Assembly: GCA_016188575.1 (NCBI GenBank)
Contig: JACPHN010000110.1
Span: forward strand, 1 to 64,000
Length of the DNA stretch: 64,000 bases
Source: Candidatus Schekmanbacteria bacterium
GTDB taxonomy: Bacteria > CSSED10-310 > JACPHN01
Reading direction: 5' to 3'
Below the pieces are notes generated by a model. It was given only the letters and a program-made list of their open reading frames with translations. It was not told where the DNA came from and searched no databases. The position numbers and the translations under genes are program-made. Positions within the stretch are counted from its first letter, which is position 1. Every line of letters begins with the position of its first letter. Positions 34,235 through 43,479 of this stretch are shown here, piece after piece.

Positions 34235-35668
34235 TCACGGCCAGGTCGTCCAGGCGATGTTCGATCGCTCCATCTGCCCAGTCTGGGGCCCGAACCGCGC
34301 CGGCGTGCTGACGAAAAAGCCGATTTTTTCTCCAGGCCTTGGCACCCACTGATCGAGCGGGGGCTTCTTGGTATGGGGTCCGAGCGCCTGAGCAAGCTCT
34401 TGGAGCGAGGAAGCACCGAAATTCTTCTGTGTTTGACCGGACCTGAGCCACTCGACGGTTGCCGCGTATTGCTTGCCATCGATCTCGACGACGATCCACA
34501 GGTTTCCTTCCACGCCGTCGGACGTCGTCTTCCACTTGCCCGCCTTGGAATGTTCGAAGCTGATTCCCTGATCCGTGATCTCGACGCGATCGAGGCGCGA
34601 GGTTGCGGGCCATGAGCTCGGGTTAGTGTGCAGGAATACCGTGTCGGCGGGAAACTCGTCGGAAACTGCTCCAGGGTCGTCGGCGGGACTCGCGAGGTGC
34701 TGCATCTGCGCGAGCGCCTGAGCGCCGAACGGCAGATGGCCAAATGAGCCACCGAGCTCCTGCAGTTTTTCCTGCAACTGCTGCTCCAGCGCGTCGAGCT
34801 CCGGGAACGCCGAGAGGTCAGAGTGAGTGGCGCGCAGGTCCTCGATCCACGAGAGCAGGCGATCGGCCTTTTTCATTGCCATGATGCGCACCCCGGGCAC
34901 GTGACCTGTTTCCTCGGAGGGGGCATCCGTGCGGATTTCGAGAATCTCGTTGGTGAGGGCGGCTACCGTCGTGTCGAGCTGCTCGCGGATCTGCGCGTCG
35001 CTCAGGCTGGCCGCATCCGGTGGCAGGAGCGCCGGTTCCATCAGCATGGCGAAATCGTGAAGATGCAGCAGCGAATCTTGAATCTCGACCTGCTTGTCCT
35101 GGACTTGCTGGATCAGCGTCGAGGCCTGTGAGAGGAGCCCTTTGAAGGCTTCCGAGCCCGTGCTCTCAGCCGCCGAGGCGCTCCCGAGGCGCTCCTGCAA
35201 GTCGCGCAGCTCGCGAAGCAGTCCGTCTCCGGCGAGAAACTGAGCGTAGCGAATGGGCGGAAGGTTGCCGCTGATTTCGGACGGCGTCTCGGCATCGAAG
35301 GTCGCGTGCGAGGCGACGCGTTGCGCAAGGTCTTCGAGCGCCTGTGTCAAGGAACCGACGGTGTCCGACGTGCCACTGTCCGATAAGACGCCGATTCCGG
35401 ATGTCGATCGCGGCGTGAGCAAGGCGGTGGATTCGGCCAGGCTGCTGCCGGGAGCGGCGAAAGGGGGGTAGGGGTCGGATCTTGGTGTAGTAGTGGTGAG
35501 CGCCGTCATGGGTAGGCCAAGTCCGAAGGATTGGCGCATCATGGCGGCAAAAGCGTCCGGGTTGCCGACTCCGAGCAGCCCCCCGCGGGGGGCGCCAGCG
35601 CCGGAAAAGCGCGGGGCCGGGGCCGGTGCGCCGAGCATCGAAAGGCTCTTGTTATCGACAAACGTCAT
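34235..35668 (-). CDS. Hypothetical non-Sec protein behind a sigma-54 promoter
   Basis: A 477-residue protein. Start at 35668 follows AGGAGGG by 9 bases; the first residues are MTFVDNKSLSMLG. It has no signal peptide or membrane helix. The first 110 residues are Pro/Ser/Thr/Gly rich; then come helices and coiled-coil (QALEDLAQRVASH, LDALEQQLQEKLQELGG), then a compact C-terminal domain with strands (EGNLWIVVEIDGKQYAATVEW). A disordered N-terminus with coiled-coil is common in effectors or translocators of type III systems, but I see no secretion apparatus in the window, so this is only a suggestion. It has its own sigma-54-type promoter. Family unknown. Confidence 0.75.
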   Translation of the reverse strand: MTFVDNKSLSMLGAPAPAPRFSGAGAPRGGLLGVGNPDAFAAMMRQSFGLGLPMTALTTTTPRSDPYPPFAAPGSSLAESTALLTPRSTSGIGVLSDSGTSDTVGSLTQALEDLAQRVASHATFDAETPSEISGNLPPIRYAQFLAGDGLLRELRDLQERLGSASAAESTGSEAFKGLLSQASTLIQQVQDKQVEIQDSLLHLHDFAMLMEPALLPPDAASLSDAQIREQLDTTVAALTNEILEIRTDAPSEETGHVPGVRIMAMKKADRLLSWIEDLRATHSDLSAFPELDALEQQLQEKLQELGGSFGHLPFGAQALAQMQHLASPADDPGAVSDEFPADTVFLHTNPSSWPATSRLDRVEITDQGISFEHSKAGKWKTTSDGVEGNLWIVVEIDGKQYAATVEWLRSGQTQKNFGASSLQELAQALGPHTKKPPLDQWVPRPGEKIGFFVSTPARFGPQTGQMERSNIAWTTWP

Positions 35669-35741
35669 GTTGCTGTGCCCTCCTGTAGGGCGGGATAGGT
35701 GTGGGGCCGAGGTAAGCGAGGCGCGCTCCAGTGAAGTTAAT

Positions 35742-35757
35742 TGCAAATCTCGCGCCA
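35742..35757 (-). promoter_or_regulatory. Sigma-54 (-24/-12) promoter
   Basis: On the minus strand TGGCGCGAGATTTGCA matches the consensus TGGCAC-N5-TTGCA at all but one informative base, with the diagnostic GG-N10-GC spacing. It is about 75 bases upstream of the ATG at 35668. Confidence 0.7.
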
Positions 35758-35954
35758 ACTGCGCCGGGGCAGAGCATTCGCCAGCAGCAAGCGACCGGGT
35801 GAGAGCTCGACCGCTCGCTCGCCATCGGGTCGGCAGCCGGCGCGGAAAAAGATGCCGCCCTCAGAGCCATCAGTGCCCCCACCGTGGCCGGACGCGGAGC
35901 GGGGATCGCGAAATGCGCCTGAGCACGCTAGCATCTTCCGGAGCGCGGCTTGCG

Positions 35955-35981
35955 GTCTACCAGGCGGTGGATTCAGGACAG
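35955..35981. repeat. Dispersed repeat copy 5 (right end only)
   Basis: CTACCAGGCGGTGGATTCAGG is the right inverted end. It is about 80 bases before the secreted-protein gene at 36060. Confidence 0.5.
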
Positions 35982-36059
35982 AGCGGGAGCACCAGGAAGG
36001 ATGCCGGCTCTCAGGCCGGCGACATGTCAGGGCGGGGTTTCGGACCGGCCGACGAAGGG

Positions 36060-36974
36060 ATGAGAAGAAAAGAGCGGTGTGACGTGAGGATGGCGGGAAT
36101 CTGCGCGCGTCGTGGCGCGCTGGTGGCGGTTTGCGTGGTAGTTGTGCTCGTGCTTCTGCATGCGCCACCCGCCATTGGCCAACAACAGCGCGCCGCGGAC
36201 TGCACGCCGGCGATCTGGGCACCTGCTCGCGCCCCGGCGAAGCCGCTACTCGGCTCCCCTGCGTTTGTCCGCAGCAGCGATATGATTGTCTCGTTTCGGC
36301 TCAACGACGTCGCACCTCGCGCGCGACTGATTGGCGATGGCGGTATCACGCCAGAAACGACACCCTGGTGGGGGCCTCTGCACGGCTGCTCGGACAGCCC
36401 GAGCGGCGAGCTTGCCGAACCCGGCGCGTCCGTTCTTCACGAAGGAACAAACCTGCGCATCGAGATCGTTTCCGTCGAGCCCGCCGGTACTAGCGGACGC
36501 CACTGGCCAGGAGCCCGCTGCGCCTATCGCCTCGCGGATCCTACCGACTCCTCGCTGTACGTGACGCTATCTCGGGAGGTGGTACCCGCCTTCAATGAGA
36601 TCGTGGCGGTTGCTCGTGAGGGCGCCGCGATTTGGGCCGGGCTGTCCTTCAACGGCTACGCGCGAGAAATTCAGGGGAGCGGCAACGTGGTCGTAGCGGC
36701 GGATCTTTGCCGCCACGAAATCGTGTGGCGTTCGGGCAATCTCGTGTCGAACGCGGCGCTACTGCGCCTCGGTCCGTATCTGATCGCCGGCTACGGCTTT
36801 ACGGGGGAAAAGCGGAATCTTACGGTCTTCGCCAGTCGCACCGGCACCGTCGTCCAGCGCGTCGCGCTGCCGAAAGCGCCATCCGACATGCGCCTCCAAG
36901 ACGGTGCGCTCTTCGTGCGCCTGTACGACGGCTACGCGCGGCTGGCGCTGCGAGAGGACCTGGCGGACCAGTGA
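36060..36974 (+). CDS. Secreted hypothetical protein
   Basis: A 304-residue exported protein. The n-region MRRKERCDVRMAGICARRG is followed by a hydrophobic core (ALVAVCVVVVLVLLHAPP) and a cleavage region AIGQQ. ATG 36060 or 36090 may be the start; neither has a clear ribosome site. The mature part is beta-rich with paired strands (YLIAGYGFTGEKRNLTVFAS, GALFVRLYDGYARLAL) that look like beta-propeller or PQQ-type blades. Function unknown. A strong hairpin follows the stop. Confidence 0.65.
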   Translation: MRRKERCDVRMAGICARRGALVAVCVVVVLVLLHAPPAIGQQQRAADCTPAIWAPARAPAKPLLGSPAFVRSSDMIVSFRLNDVAPRARLIGDGGITPETTPWWGPLHGCSDSPSGELAEPGASVLHEGTNLRIEIVSVEPAGTSGRHWPGARCAYRLADPTDSSLYVTLSREVVPAFNEIVAVAREGAAIWAGLSFNGYAREIQGSGNVVVAADLCRHEIVWRSGNLVSNAALLRLGPYLIAGYGFTGEKRNLTVFASRTGTVVQRVALPKAPSDMRLQDGALFVRLYDGYARLALREDLADQ

Positions 36975-36981
36975 CAACCAC

Positions 36982-37001
36982 GCGAACGCGGCGGCGTTCG
37001 C
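36982..37001 (+). terminator. Hairpin after the secreted-protein gene
   Basis: GCGAACGC and GCGTTCGC form a perfect 8-pair stem with a GGCG loop, 8 bases after the stop at 36974. There is no T tract, so termination is only probable. Confidence 0.5.
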
Positions 37002-37040
37002 CCACAAGACGAGCACCACGCCGTGCGCCTTGCACTCCCG

Positions 37041-37062
37041 CGCCAGCTTCGGGGCTCGGCCA
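37041..37062. repeat. 22-base repeat shared with 43853-43874
   Basis: CGCCAGCTTCGGGGCTCGGC plus CA is identical at both places. Each copy lies at the border of fragmented sequence (before the TPR remnant here, at the 3' end of hypF there). Confidence 0.6.
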
Positions 37063-37079
37063 ATCTATAGATCTATAGG

Positions 37080-37512
37080 AGGTTGTTCGCCTGACCCAGG
37101 GCAAGCCGCAGGCGGCGCGGCCGTTGTTGGATCGTGCGCTCGACATCTACAGCGGCCTGAAGGAGCGTGGCGCCATCGCCTACGTGCTGATCAATCTCGC
37201 GCACGTCTTGCGCGATCAGGGGGACGTTGCCGCGGCGGTGGCGACGATGAACGACGCGCTCGCGCTCCAACGTGAGGCCGGCAATCGCTTGCTGGAAGGC
37301 ATCACCCTGAACAACCTCGCCACGGTGCATCGGGATGGCGGCAACTTCGAGGAGGCACAAGCGGTGTACGAAGCGGCGCTCGCGATCCATCGGGAGATTG
37401 GGAACCTCCCCGCCGAGGCACAAACGCTGGCCAACATGGCGCAACTGCTGGCGGAGTCCGGGGAACCCCTGGTGGCGCGGCAGGCGTATGACGAGGCGCT
37501 GAATCTAGGCTT
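37080..37512 (+). pseudogene. TPR remnant of a kinase-ATPase-TPR gene
   Basis: About 140 codons of tetratricopeptide repeats (ARPLLDRALDIYSGLKERG, NRLLEGITLNNLATVHRDGG, AVYEAALAIHREIGNLPAE) like the C-terminal parts of the two large kinases in this window. It has no plausible start or upstream domains and breaks off at about 37512 into the PIN gene on the other strand. The remnant of a third paralogue, probably cut by recombination. Confidence 0.65.
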
Positions 37513-37767
37513 CGTCGGAATGATCACCTCGAACGAGACATCCAGAATCGAGGTCTCATCAGGCACTTCCAAGCGCCGTGCAGCAGCCTCAGGGTCGCCA
37601 GCGCTCGCCTCTCGAACGACCAACTGCGAAGTGAACAGCTCGAGTCGCCCCCGCGACGCCCACCACTCCCGCGTCACTTGCTGGTGCGCGGCGACCACGA
37701 TATCACGGCTTGGCCACGCAACCAAGTAGCTGATCACCGAAGTCTCCAGGTAAACCCGTGGCTTCAT
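37513..37767 (-). pseudogene. PIN-domain ribonuclease toxin, 3' truncated
   Basis: MKPRVYLETSVISYLVAWPS and the following DIVVAAHQQVTREWW, FTSQLVVREASAGDPEAAAR are the first 75 residues of a VapC-like PIN protein with the first acidic metal ligand region (YLETSV, E in place of D) and conserved Glu. Near 37513 the frame runs into the TPR remnant read backwards, so the last third with the other Asp ligands is missing. Its ATG overlaps the stop of a small upstream frame (ATGA), the usual antitoxin-toxin arrangement. Confidence 0.65.
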
Positions 37768-38022
37768 TCCCTACACCTCAACAGTTCGCCCACGGTCGGG
37801 AAGTAGTCCTGGGTGGTGGTTCGAAGACTGACCACAGTGACCTGAGACAGGTCGGGGCTAGCCGTCACCCGCGCTTCGGTGATCGACGACCAGTCGGGAT
37901 CAATGTAGTCGATTGAACCGTTGGCTGAGCGTGCCGAGCATCGCCACCACCTCATCGGGCTCTCTCAGCTGGTGAGCCAGGAAGCGCGCCAACTCCCAAA
38001 GTCGTTCATGGGCGATATTCAC
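37764..38022 (-). pseudogene. Possible antitoxin of the PIN toxin, frameshifted
   Basis: Two adjoining minus-strand frames. From GTG 38022 (GAGG 7 bases before it), 40 residues NIAHERLWELARFLAHQLRE to SQRFNRLH. In the next frame, IDYIDPDWSSITEARVTASP to TVGELLRCRE, ending in the overlap with the PIN start. Joined by one base change they would make a protein of about 90 residues in antitoxin position. Family not recognised. Confidence 0.3.
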
Positions 38023-38059
38023 GGCTGGCCTCAACCCGCGGCGCGAGGTTCGCGGGCGC

Positions 38060-40854
38060 CTACCGGGAACGCCGGCGCGAGGCGCGCCGCTTGTGCAGCA
38101 CCGTCATCGCGCTCAATGCGAGGATGGCGCTGCCCGCGCCGCCGACGGGCACGCCAAACGTCGCTAGGAACCGGCCTGCCTGGGCCTCGACGTTGGCCAG
38201 TCCGAACCTGTCCATGTCTCTGCCATACCGGTCGAAGTCGTGATAGCTCGCGAGCGTCATGGGAGTCGTCCCGCTTGCGAGGACCTCGAACGTGATGCTC
38301 AGGATTGCCTCACCCGTCCCACCCGGCAGTCCGTCTCCGCCGGAGATCATGGCCACGGCGACCCGGCCGGCAGAGAGGTTGCTCGTGACGCTGAACCCGG
38401 CCGTGATCAACCCGTCGACGGACGTTGCCGTTGCTTTGATGATGGACGGGTCGAAGACAAGCTCGATTCTGCGTCGATGCCAGGCCCGCCGGATTCGTAA
38501 CGCGGATCGGGACGACGATCGAGGATCCCACCGGCCCCGAACCATCGGCCACCTGGAACGTGACCTCGGCCACCTTCGACGGACGTCCTTGTCCCTCGAC
38601 ACCGTAGGGCCACTGGCCGTGAGTCACGTAGTAGAGATCATGGACGCGTCGTTGGCCATGATCGTGCCGTCCCCGTCAATGTCCCCTCCGGACTGGGCGC
38701 ATGAGTCCTGGTCTCGCTTGCCCACCGCGATCGCCAGCGCGATCGAGGCGTCCACCGCCTCGACCGCGCCGTTGCCGTCCACGTCCCCACGAACGCACGC
38801 GGACTTGACGGTGAACGCGCCGTCCGTGAGCGCCAGCGGGACCTCGCTGTAGGTCTCGTCCCAGATCTTGGTCTCGTTCCGCACGAACGTGAGGCCCGTC
38901 ACGCCGCCGGCCGTCGCATCGTTCGCCACATCGAACGTGATCGTGAACAGCGCACCGAGCCCGGTCAGCACCGGACTCTCCCCCGCAGCGATGGCAATCC
39001 TGACCTCGCCGGGCGTTTCGTGACTCTCCCCGAAGCCATAGCCGTCGCTCAGAATCCTCCTCTGCACGCCCGCAGGCGTCAGGACCGAGCTGTCATATCC
39101 GATGAACACCTGGGCCGCCGACATCGCCAACCCGTCCGCGTTGGCGATGTTCACGGGCACGATGACCCCACTTGTTCCCGCCCCGGCATTCACCGCCGGG
39201 ACCCAGAGCGACACCTCCCCCACGAGCGCGCTCGCCTCGTTGGACGGCTGGCTCTCGCCGCCGGGCCCGCTGGCTCTCACAATGTAGAAGTAGCGCTGGC
39301 CCGAGACCAGGACCGCACTCGTATCCAGAAACGTCGTACCAGCGACGAGGCTAGGACCGTTTACGGGTGCGAGGTCGTAGCTCCCGCTCTGGACACCTCG
39401 GTAGAGGTTGTAGCCCGCGACTCCCGGCGAGTAGCTGGCAGTCCACTGGAGGGCGACGCTCCGGTGACCCGCGGCCGCGGTCAGACCAGTCGGCGCATCT
39501 CGCGGGGGAGTGGGAGTGGGCGTGGGACCCGAAGGAGTAGGCGTGAGACCCGAAGGACTCGGCGTGGGCGTGGCCCCCACGACGGTAAGGAAGCTAAAAT
39601 CGTGCAAGGCGACGTTTCCCGCGGGGTCCCATGACCGAATTCGGCAGTAGTAGACGGTGCCAGGAACGAGGTTCGTGAGCCACGCCTGGTGCGCCACTCG
39701 AAATGCGAGGTCGTAGCGAACGCTTCCGTACGCCGTCGAGGTCCCAGACTCGAGTGCGGACCAGCTCGGTTCGTCGGTCTGCCACCGGACGGTGGCAACG
39801 GTTTCCGAGAGCAAGGTCACCGTAGCTTCGGTAAGGACGGGTGCTGACGTGTCAGGAGTCGCCGGAAGGTTCATCGTATTCAGTGCCGAGACAGCGTTGT
39901 TGCCGGCCGGGTCTGCCGATTCAACGCGGAAGGAGTACTGGCTCCCAGCGATCAGCTTTGCGAGGAGCACTCTGTGTTCGGTGACGAAGCCCTCTTGCGT
40001 CGCGACCTCGCCCAGCTCGGCCGTCGGGCCGAACTGCACCTGGCCGACCGCAGGCTCGCTGGTCGTCCACTCGACGATCGCCATCGAAACCGAGACGTAA
40101 GTAAGCTGAAGGTTGGCAACGACCGGCGCTGTGGTGTCGACCTCGGGCGGGGTCTCGAAGCTGGACACCAAACTCGCCACAGGCCCGTTTCCTGAAAGGT
40201 CCGTCGACGCGACATGGAACCAGTACGTCGTCGCCGGCGCCAGGCCGCTCAGAAGGACGCGGTGGCCAGATACCAACGTCGTGTTCGCGACAGTTTCGCC
40301 CAGCGCCTGCGTCAGTCCGAAGTCGACCCTGCTGTTGGCCGGCTCATTGGTCGTCCATTCGACGATGGTCAAGGTATCCGACACGTATGTGAGGGCAGGT
40401 TCCTGGACGATCACTGGCGCCTGCGTGTCCGGTGAAAGCGCGGAGACGAAGGTGGAGACAGGACTCGCAACCTCGTTGCCCCCGCTATCGGTCGAGACGG
40501 CGCGGAAGTAATAGGTCGTGCCTGGATCGAGCCCCGCCAGCACGACGCGGTGCTCCATTACCGACTCGGGCACGGATACCTGCTGGCCCAGGGACGGGGA
40601 AGTCCCGAACTGGATACGGCTATCTGCCGTCTCATCGGTAGCCCATTCGAGGAGCGCGTTACCACTCGACACGTAGGTGGCTACCGGCCCGATCGTGATC
40701 CAAGGGGGGGGGCGGCTCCGGGCGGCGTAGGCGTGGGGGTCGGCGCTCGCGACGGGGAGGATGCCGAGGCCGCATCCGAAAGTCCCGGGCAAGGAATCGC
40801 CCACAGGAGGAGTCCCGCGAACAATCCCGATATCGCCACGGCCCGTCTGATCAT
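38060..40854 (-). pseudogene. Surface protein with FN3 repeats, cohesins and dockerin (three frameshifts)
   Basis: A protein of about 930 residues once three shifts are repaired. The signal MIRRAVAISGLFAGLLLWAI (start 40854) and a PTPTPTPP linker run into a G9 tract (40704-40712), after which the frame changes. Next are four FN3-like modules of about 95 residues (each with VEWTT-NEPA-like strands and TYYFRAVSTD), a fifth FN3 (APTGLTAAAGHRSVALQWTA), a cohesin-like domain (SGVIVPVNIANADGLAMSAA), a dockerin pair with calcium loops DVDGNGAVEAVDAS and DIDGDGTIMANDAS, a shift near 38630, a second cohesin with a shift near 38470, and a C-terminal helix plus RRASRRRSR anchor. Extracellular scaffold or adhesin. 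The shifts may be sequence errors. Confidence 0.75.
40704..40712. repeat. G9 homopolymer at the signal-peptide/mature junction
   Basis: Nine G on the plus strand (C9 in the gene). Its length sets whether the signal peptide is in frame with the FN3 modules; as given it is not. Confidence 0.6.
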
Positions 40855-41403
40855 CGTATTCCCCGGGATAGTAACTTCCACGATCCGAGCGCATGATGAA
40901 GAGGATACACCCGTATGGCAAGATCCGCACATGACCTTGGCCGTTCGCTAGCTCGTCCCGTGGCCTTGTCGGAGGCGCCGACACCTTCGACGTCGGCGAT
41001 GTCGTCCGGCGGTTTCCCGGCGAGCCAATATCTAGCGGCCATGAACGGCACAGGGACATGGCCTCGAGGCTCGATGGGCGGACGGATGCCACGATGGCCA
41101 GGAACAGATTGCCGCGTGTTTGGACTACGCGCAGGCATTAGCAGAATTTGCGGTTGCGGTGTGACGCGGCTGCGATGCTTTGCGGATCATTGTGTCTCCA
41201 ATGCCATCATAGAGGCGCTGCGTGCGACCGGAAAGCAGAACAACTTGAGGCACTCCTCGTGTCGCTGAATGGTGATTTTGACAATATCGTGACCTTCAAA
41301 GTGTGCTCTTGGTCACACCCGAATGAGCGGGTGTCACGCTCGATGTGTGCGCAGCGAAGCTCGGCAGCCACTCAAGCCGTGACGGCCTCCTGGCCCGAGG
41401 ACT
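40855..41403. other. Intergenic, no gene seen
   Basis: About 550 bases upstream of the surface-protein gene. Open frames here lack protein-like character. No repeat, tRNA or clear promoter noticed. Confidence 0.4.
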
Positions 41404-41455
41404 TTCGGTCAAGTCTGGGTCCACTTTTCGGGAGCTTGACAGGCTTAGGATGACC
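41404..41455 (+). repeat. IS91-like element end, copy 1
   Basis: CCACTTTTCGGGAGCTTGAC followed by AGGCTTAGGATGACCC, and a little later CCAACCGCCTATAG. The same order recurs at 42876-42968 in the same orientation. Confidence 0.55.
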
Positions 41456-41659
41456 CCGTAGGCTTGCAGCCATGGATCGGCTCCAACCGCCTATAGCCTA
41501 GACTGACGAGGACCTGGCGCGGGTGTCGCCGCTCGTGCATGCCCACGTCATCGCGCGCGGCACCTACTTCCTTGGGCGGCGCTTCGATGGCAAAGCGGCG
41601 TCCTGGGTACGCGAAGACGATATGCCGGGCGCAGAGCGGCCCGAGATCGAGAGGAAACC

Positions 41660-41887
41660 ATGGTTCTGACCATCGAGCTCGACTTGGAGGAAGACGGACG
41701 CTGGATCGCCGAGGCGAATCCCGACGATGAGTCCCTGCCGACGACACATGTCTACGGTCGGACACGTGAGGAGGCGATAGCCAAGGCCGAGGCCGCCATC
41801 TTGCGAATCTGGGCGGACCTGCTCGAGCAGGGCGCAACCGGCCCAGGCTCCTTCAGCCTCGAAATCGTTGAGACGAAGGCGGCGTGA
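41660..41887 (+). CDS. HicB-like antitoxin
   Basis: Seventy-five residues: MVLTIELDLEEDGRWIAEAN then PTTHVYGRTREEAIAKAEAA. This partial RNase-H-like fold with 'DGRWIAEANPD' and 'GRTREEAIAKA' is the HicB/UPF0150 family that neutralises HicA. AGAGGAAACC lies just before the ATG. It precedes and overlaps the toxin gene (stop shares bases with the GTG start). Intact inside a region otherwise full of fragments. Confidence 0.85.
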   Translation: MVLTIELDLEEDGRWIAEANPDDESLPTTHVYGRTREEAIAKAEAAILRIWADLLEQGATGPGSFSLEIVETKAA

Positions 41888-42096
41888 GCCAGTGGCCTGC
41901 CACCAAGGCCCGGCAGGTGCTCGCTGCCCTTGAGCGCCTTGGCTGGCAGGTCGCACGAACCCGCGGTTCCCATCGCCTCCTGGTGAGGCTAGGGTGGCGC
42001 CCCTACTTGTTCGCCTACCACGACAACGAGGAGATTGGCCCCAAGGCACTCGCCCGGCTGGCCAGACTGACCGGCCTGGAGCCTGGCGATCTGTGA
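41884..42096 (+). CDS. HicA-like mRNA interferase toxin
   Basis: Seventy residues from a GTG overlapping the HicB stop (GTGA). ALERLGWQVARTRGSHRLLV contains the dsRBD-like fold with the GSH(R) catalytic His of HicA/YcfA toxins, which cut mRNA. Gene order antitoxin-toxin is reversed from the classic hicAB order but common in this subfamily. Confidence 0.85.
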   Translation: MSQWPATKARQVLAALERLGWQVARTRGSHRLLVRLGWRPYLFAYHDNEEIGPKALARLARLTGLEPGDL

Positions 42097-42172
42097 TGGT
42101 CACCTTACGTTGACGCCTGGCGAGGCCGATAGCTGTCCGTGCCAACCGCGAGCGTCAGCGAGCGGGTCTGCT

Positions 42173-42480
42173 TTAGATCCTGACCTCCGGGCGCTCGGTC
42201 CGGTCCTCCATCCGGGGATCGAGTGCGTCTCGCAGGCCCTCGCCGACGAGGTTGTAGACCGTGACCGCCACGAAGATCGCGAGCCCCGGGAAGGTCGCGA
42301 GCCACCAGGCGACCTCGATGTCCTCCGTGGCGAGCGAGAGGATGCCGCCCCAGGTCGGGGTGGGCGGCTGGACGCCGCACCCGAGGAAGGAGAGGCCCGA
42401 CTCGGTGAGGATCGCGCCGGCCACGCCGAAAGAGGCCGTGACGAGGATGGGCACAAGGGAGCTCGGGAGGATGCGACGGT
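42173..42480 (-). pseudogene. Peptide ABC-transporter permease (DppC-like), C-terminal fragment
   Basis: About 100 residues: RRILPSSLVPILVTASFGVA, AILTESGLSFLGCGVQPPTP, WWLATFPGLAIFVAVTVYNL and GEGLRDALDPRM are the conserved last third of dipeptide/oligopeptide permeases, including the EAA-loop-adjacent region. The 5' part is missing; the sequence changes character at about 42480, next to the IS91-like fragment, which probably cut it. Confidence 0.8.
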
Positions 42481-42548
42481 CGTCGGTGTCAAGAGCAGTT
42501 TGATCGTGGACAAAAACGTCGGTTTAAATTTGGACAAATTCGCCGAGC

Positions 42549-42720
42549 AGAAGGCGTTGGTGGCGGAAGAAGTGGGCCGAGATGGTCCGCCGGGTGTTTC
42601 TGGCCGACCCGTTGACCTGCCCGAGCGGCGGACAGATGCGGATCCTCAGCTTCGTGACCAAACGAGAGGCGATTGACAAGATCCTACCGCACATCTGGTG
42701 GCAGCACGTCGATCCACCGC
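42549..42720 (+). pseudogene. IS91-family transposase, C-terminal fragment
   Basis: The frame KKWAEMVRRVFLADPLTCPS followed by GGQMRILSFVTKREAIDKIL is the end of Y2 (IS91/IS801-type) transposases, where a CPxCG knuckle precedes an RI-x-FI strand; here CPSGG has lost one Cys. No start or catalytic Tyr present. Confidence 0.6.
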
Positions 42721-42875
42721 CGCGATATGCGCCCTCCGCCAGCGCCGTTTCGGTAGCTCGAAGACCGTCCGCAGCACTCCGTGTAGGCGCTCCCTTGGGC
42801 CAGGCGGTGCGTTGTCGGTGGAAATCGAACGTTGCCGAGGCGCCCCACGCCAACTGGAGACGGCCGCGGCAACCA

Positions 42876-42968
42876 CTGACTCCACTTTTCGGGGGCTTGA
42901 CAGGCCTCGGATGACCCGGTATGAGCGCTGTCAGCAGTGAATCGGCCGAAAATCCAACCGCCTATAGA
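42876..42968 (+). repeat. IS91-like element end, copy 2
   Basis: CCACTTTTCGGGGGCTTGAC, then AGGCCTCGGATGACCC and CCAACCGCCTATAG, a direct repeat of 41404-41510 some 1.47 kb away. Single direct copies are what rolling-circle IS91 elements leave. Confidence 0.55.
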
Positions 42969-43306
42969 CCGCCGTAGGCATCATCGGTGGACAGCCGAAA
43001 TGCGGCAAGACCTGGCTCGGCCTGGAAATTGCGGTCAGCGTCGCGCCGGCTACCCCCTGCCTCAGATGCTACGCGGTCGACGACCCCGGACCGGCGCTGG
43101 TGTACCTCGCCGAAGACGCCGCGGCGGACGTGCGCGCCCGGGTGGACGGCATCTGCCAGCGCCGCAACTTGGCGATCGAAAGCCTCGACCTGTTTTTGAT
43201 CACCGTGCCGGCACTGCGCCTGGACACCCCGACCGACTGCGGCCGACTGGTGGCGACGGCAGCCGAGCTGCGCCCGCGGCTGGTGCTGCGGTCGCCGCCT
43301 CCATGA
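42960..43306 (+). pseudogene. RepA-like AAA ATPase, N-terminal fragment
   Basis: GIIGGQPKCGKTWLGLEIAV is a Walker A P-loop, followed by ALVYLAEDAAADVRARVDGI and AATAAELRPRLVL, the RecA-fold AAA_25 family of plasmid and phage RepA-like helicases. It stops before Walker B completes and is followed by a heptamer array; the probable C-terminal piece is beyond that array. Confidence 0.65.
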
Positions 43307-43328
43307 GAACCGCACGATCCCGAAAGTA

Positions 43329-43426
43329 ATCCCCGATCCCCGATCCCCAATCCCCAATCCCCAATCCCCAATCCGCAATCCGCAATCCGCAATCCCCAAT
43401 CCGCAATCCGCAATCCGCAATCCGCA
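43329..43426. repeat. Heptamer tandem array, 14 copies
   Basis: Fourteen head-to-tail units of ATCC(C/G)C(A/G): first ATCCCCG twice, then ATCCCCA and ATCCGCA mixed. It sits between two halves of a RepA-like ATPase gene. Confidence 0.9.
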
Positions 43427-43479
43427 ATCAACCGTCCCCCTGCCGCAGGACTGCGCGTGGTCACGACCTCCCGTACGGC

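Larger units (their letters stand above)
35669..36059. other. Divergent intergenic region with sigma-54 promoter and repeat end
   Basis: Carries the leader and sigma-54-type promoter of the minus-strand gene and a right-end copy of the dispersed repeat near 35968. No gene or enhancer-like TGT-N4-ACA pair was found here. Confidence 0.5.

Noticed and set aside
43329-43426. CRISPR array
   Set aside because: Units are 7 bases without spacers, so it is a simple tandem repeat.
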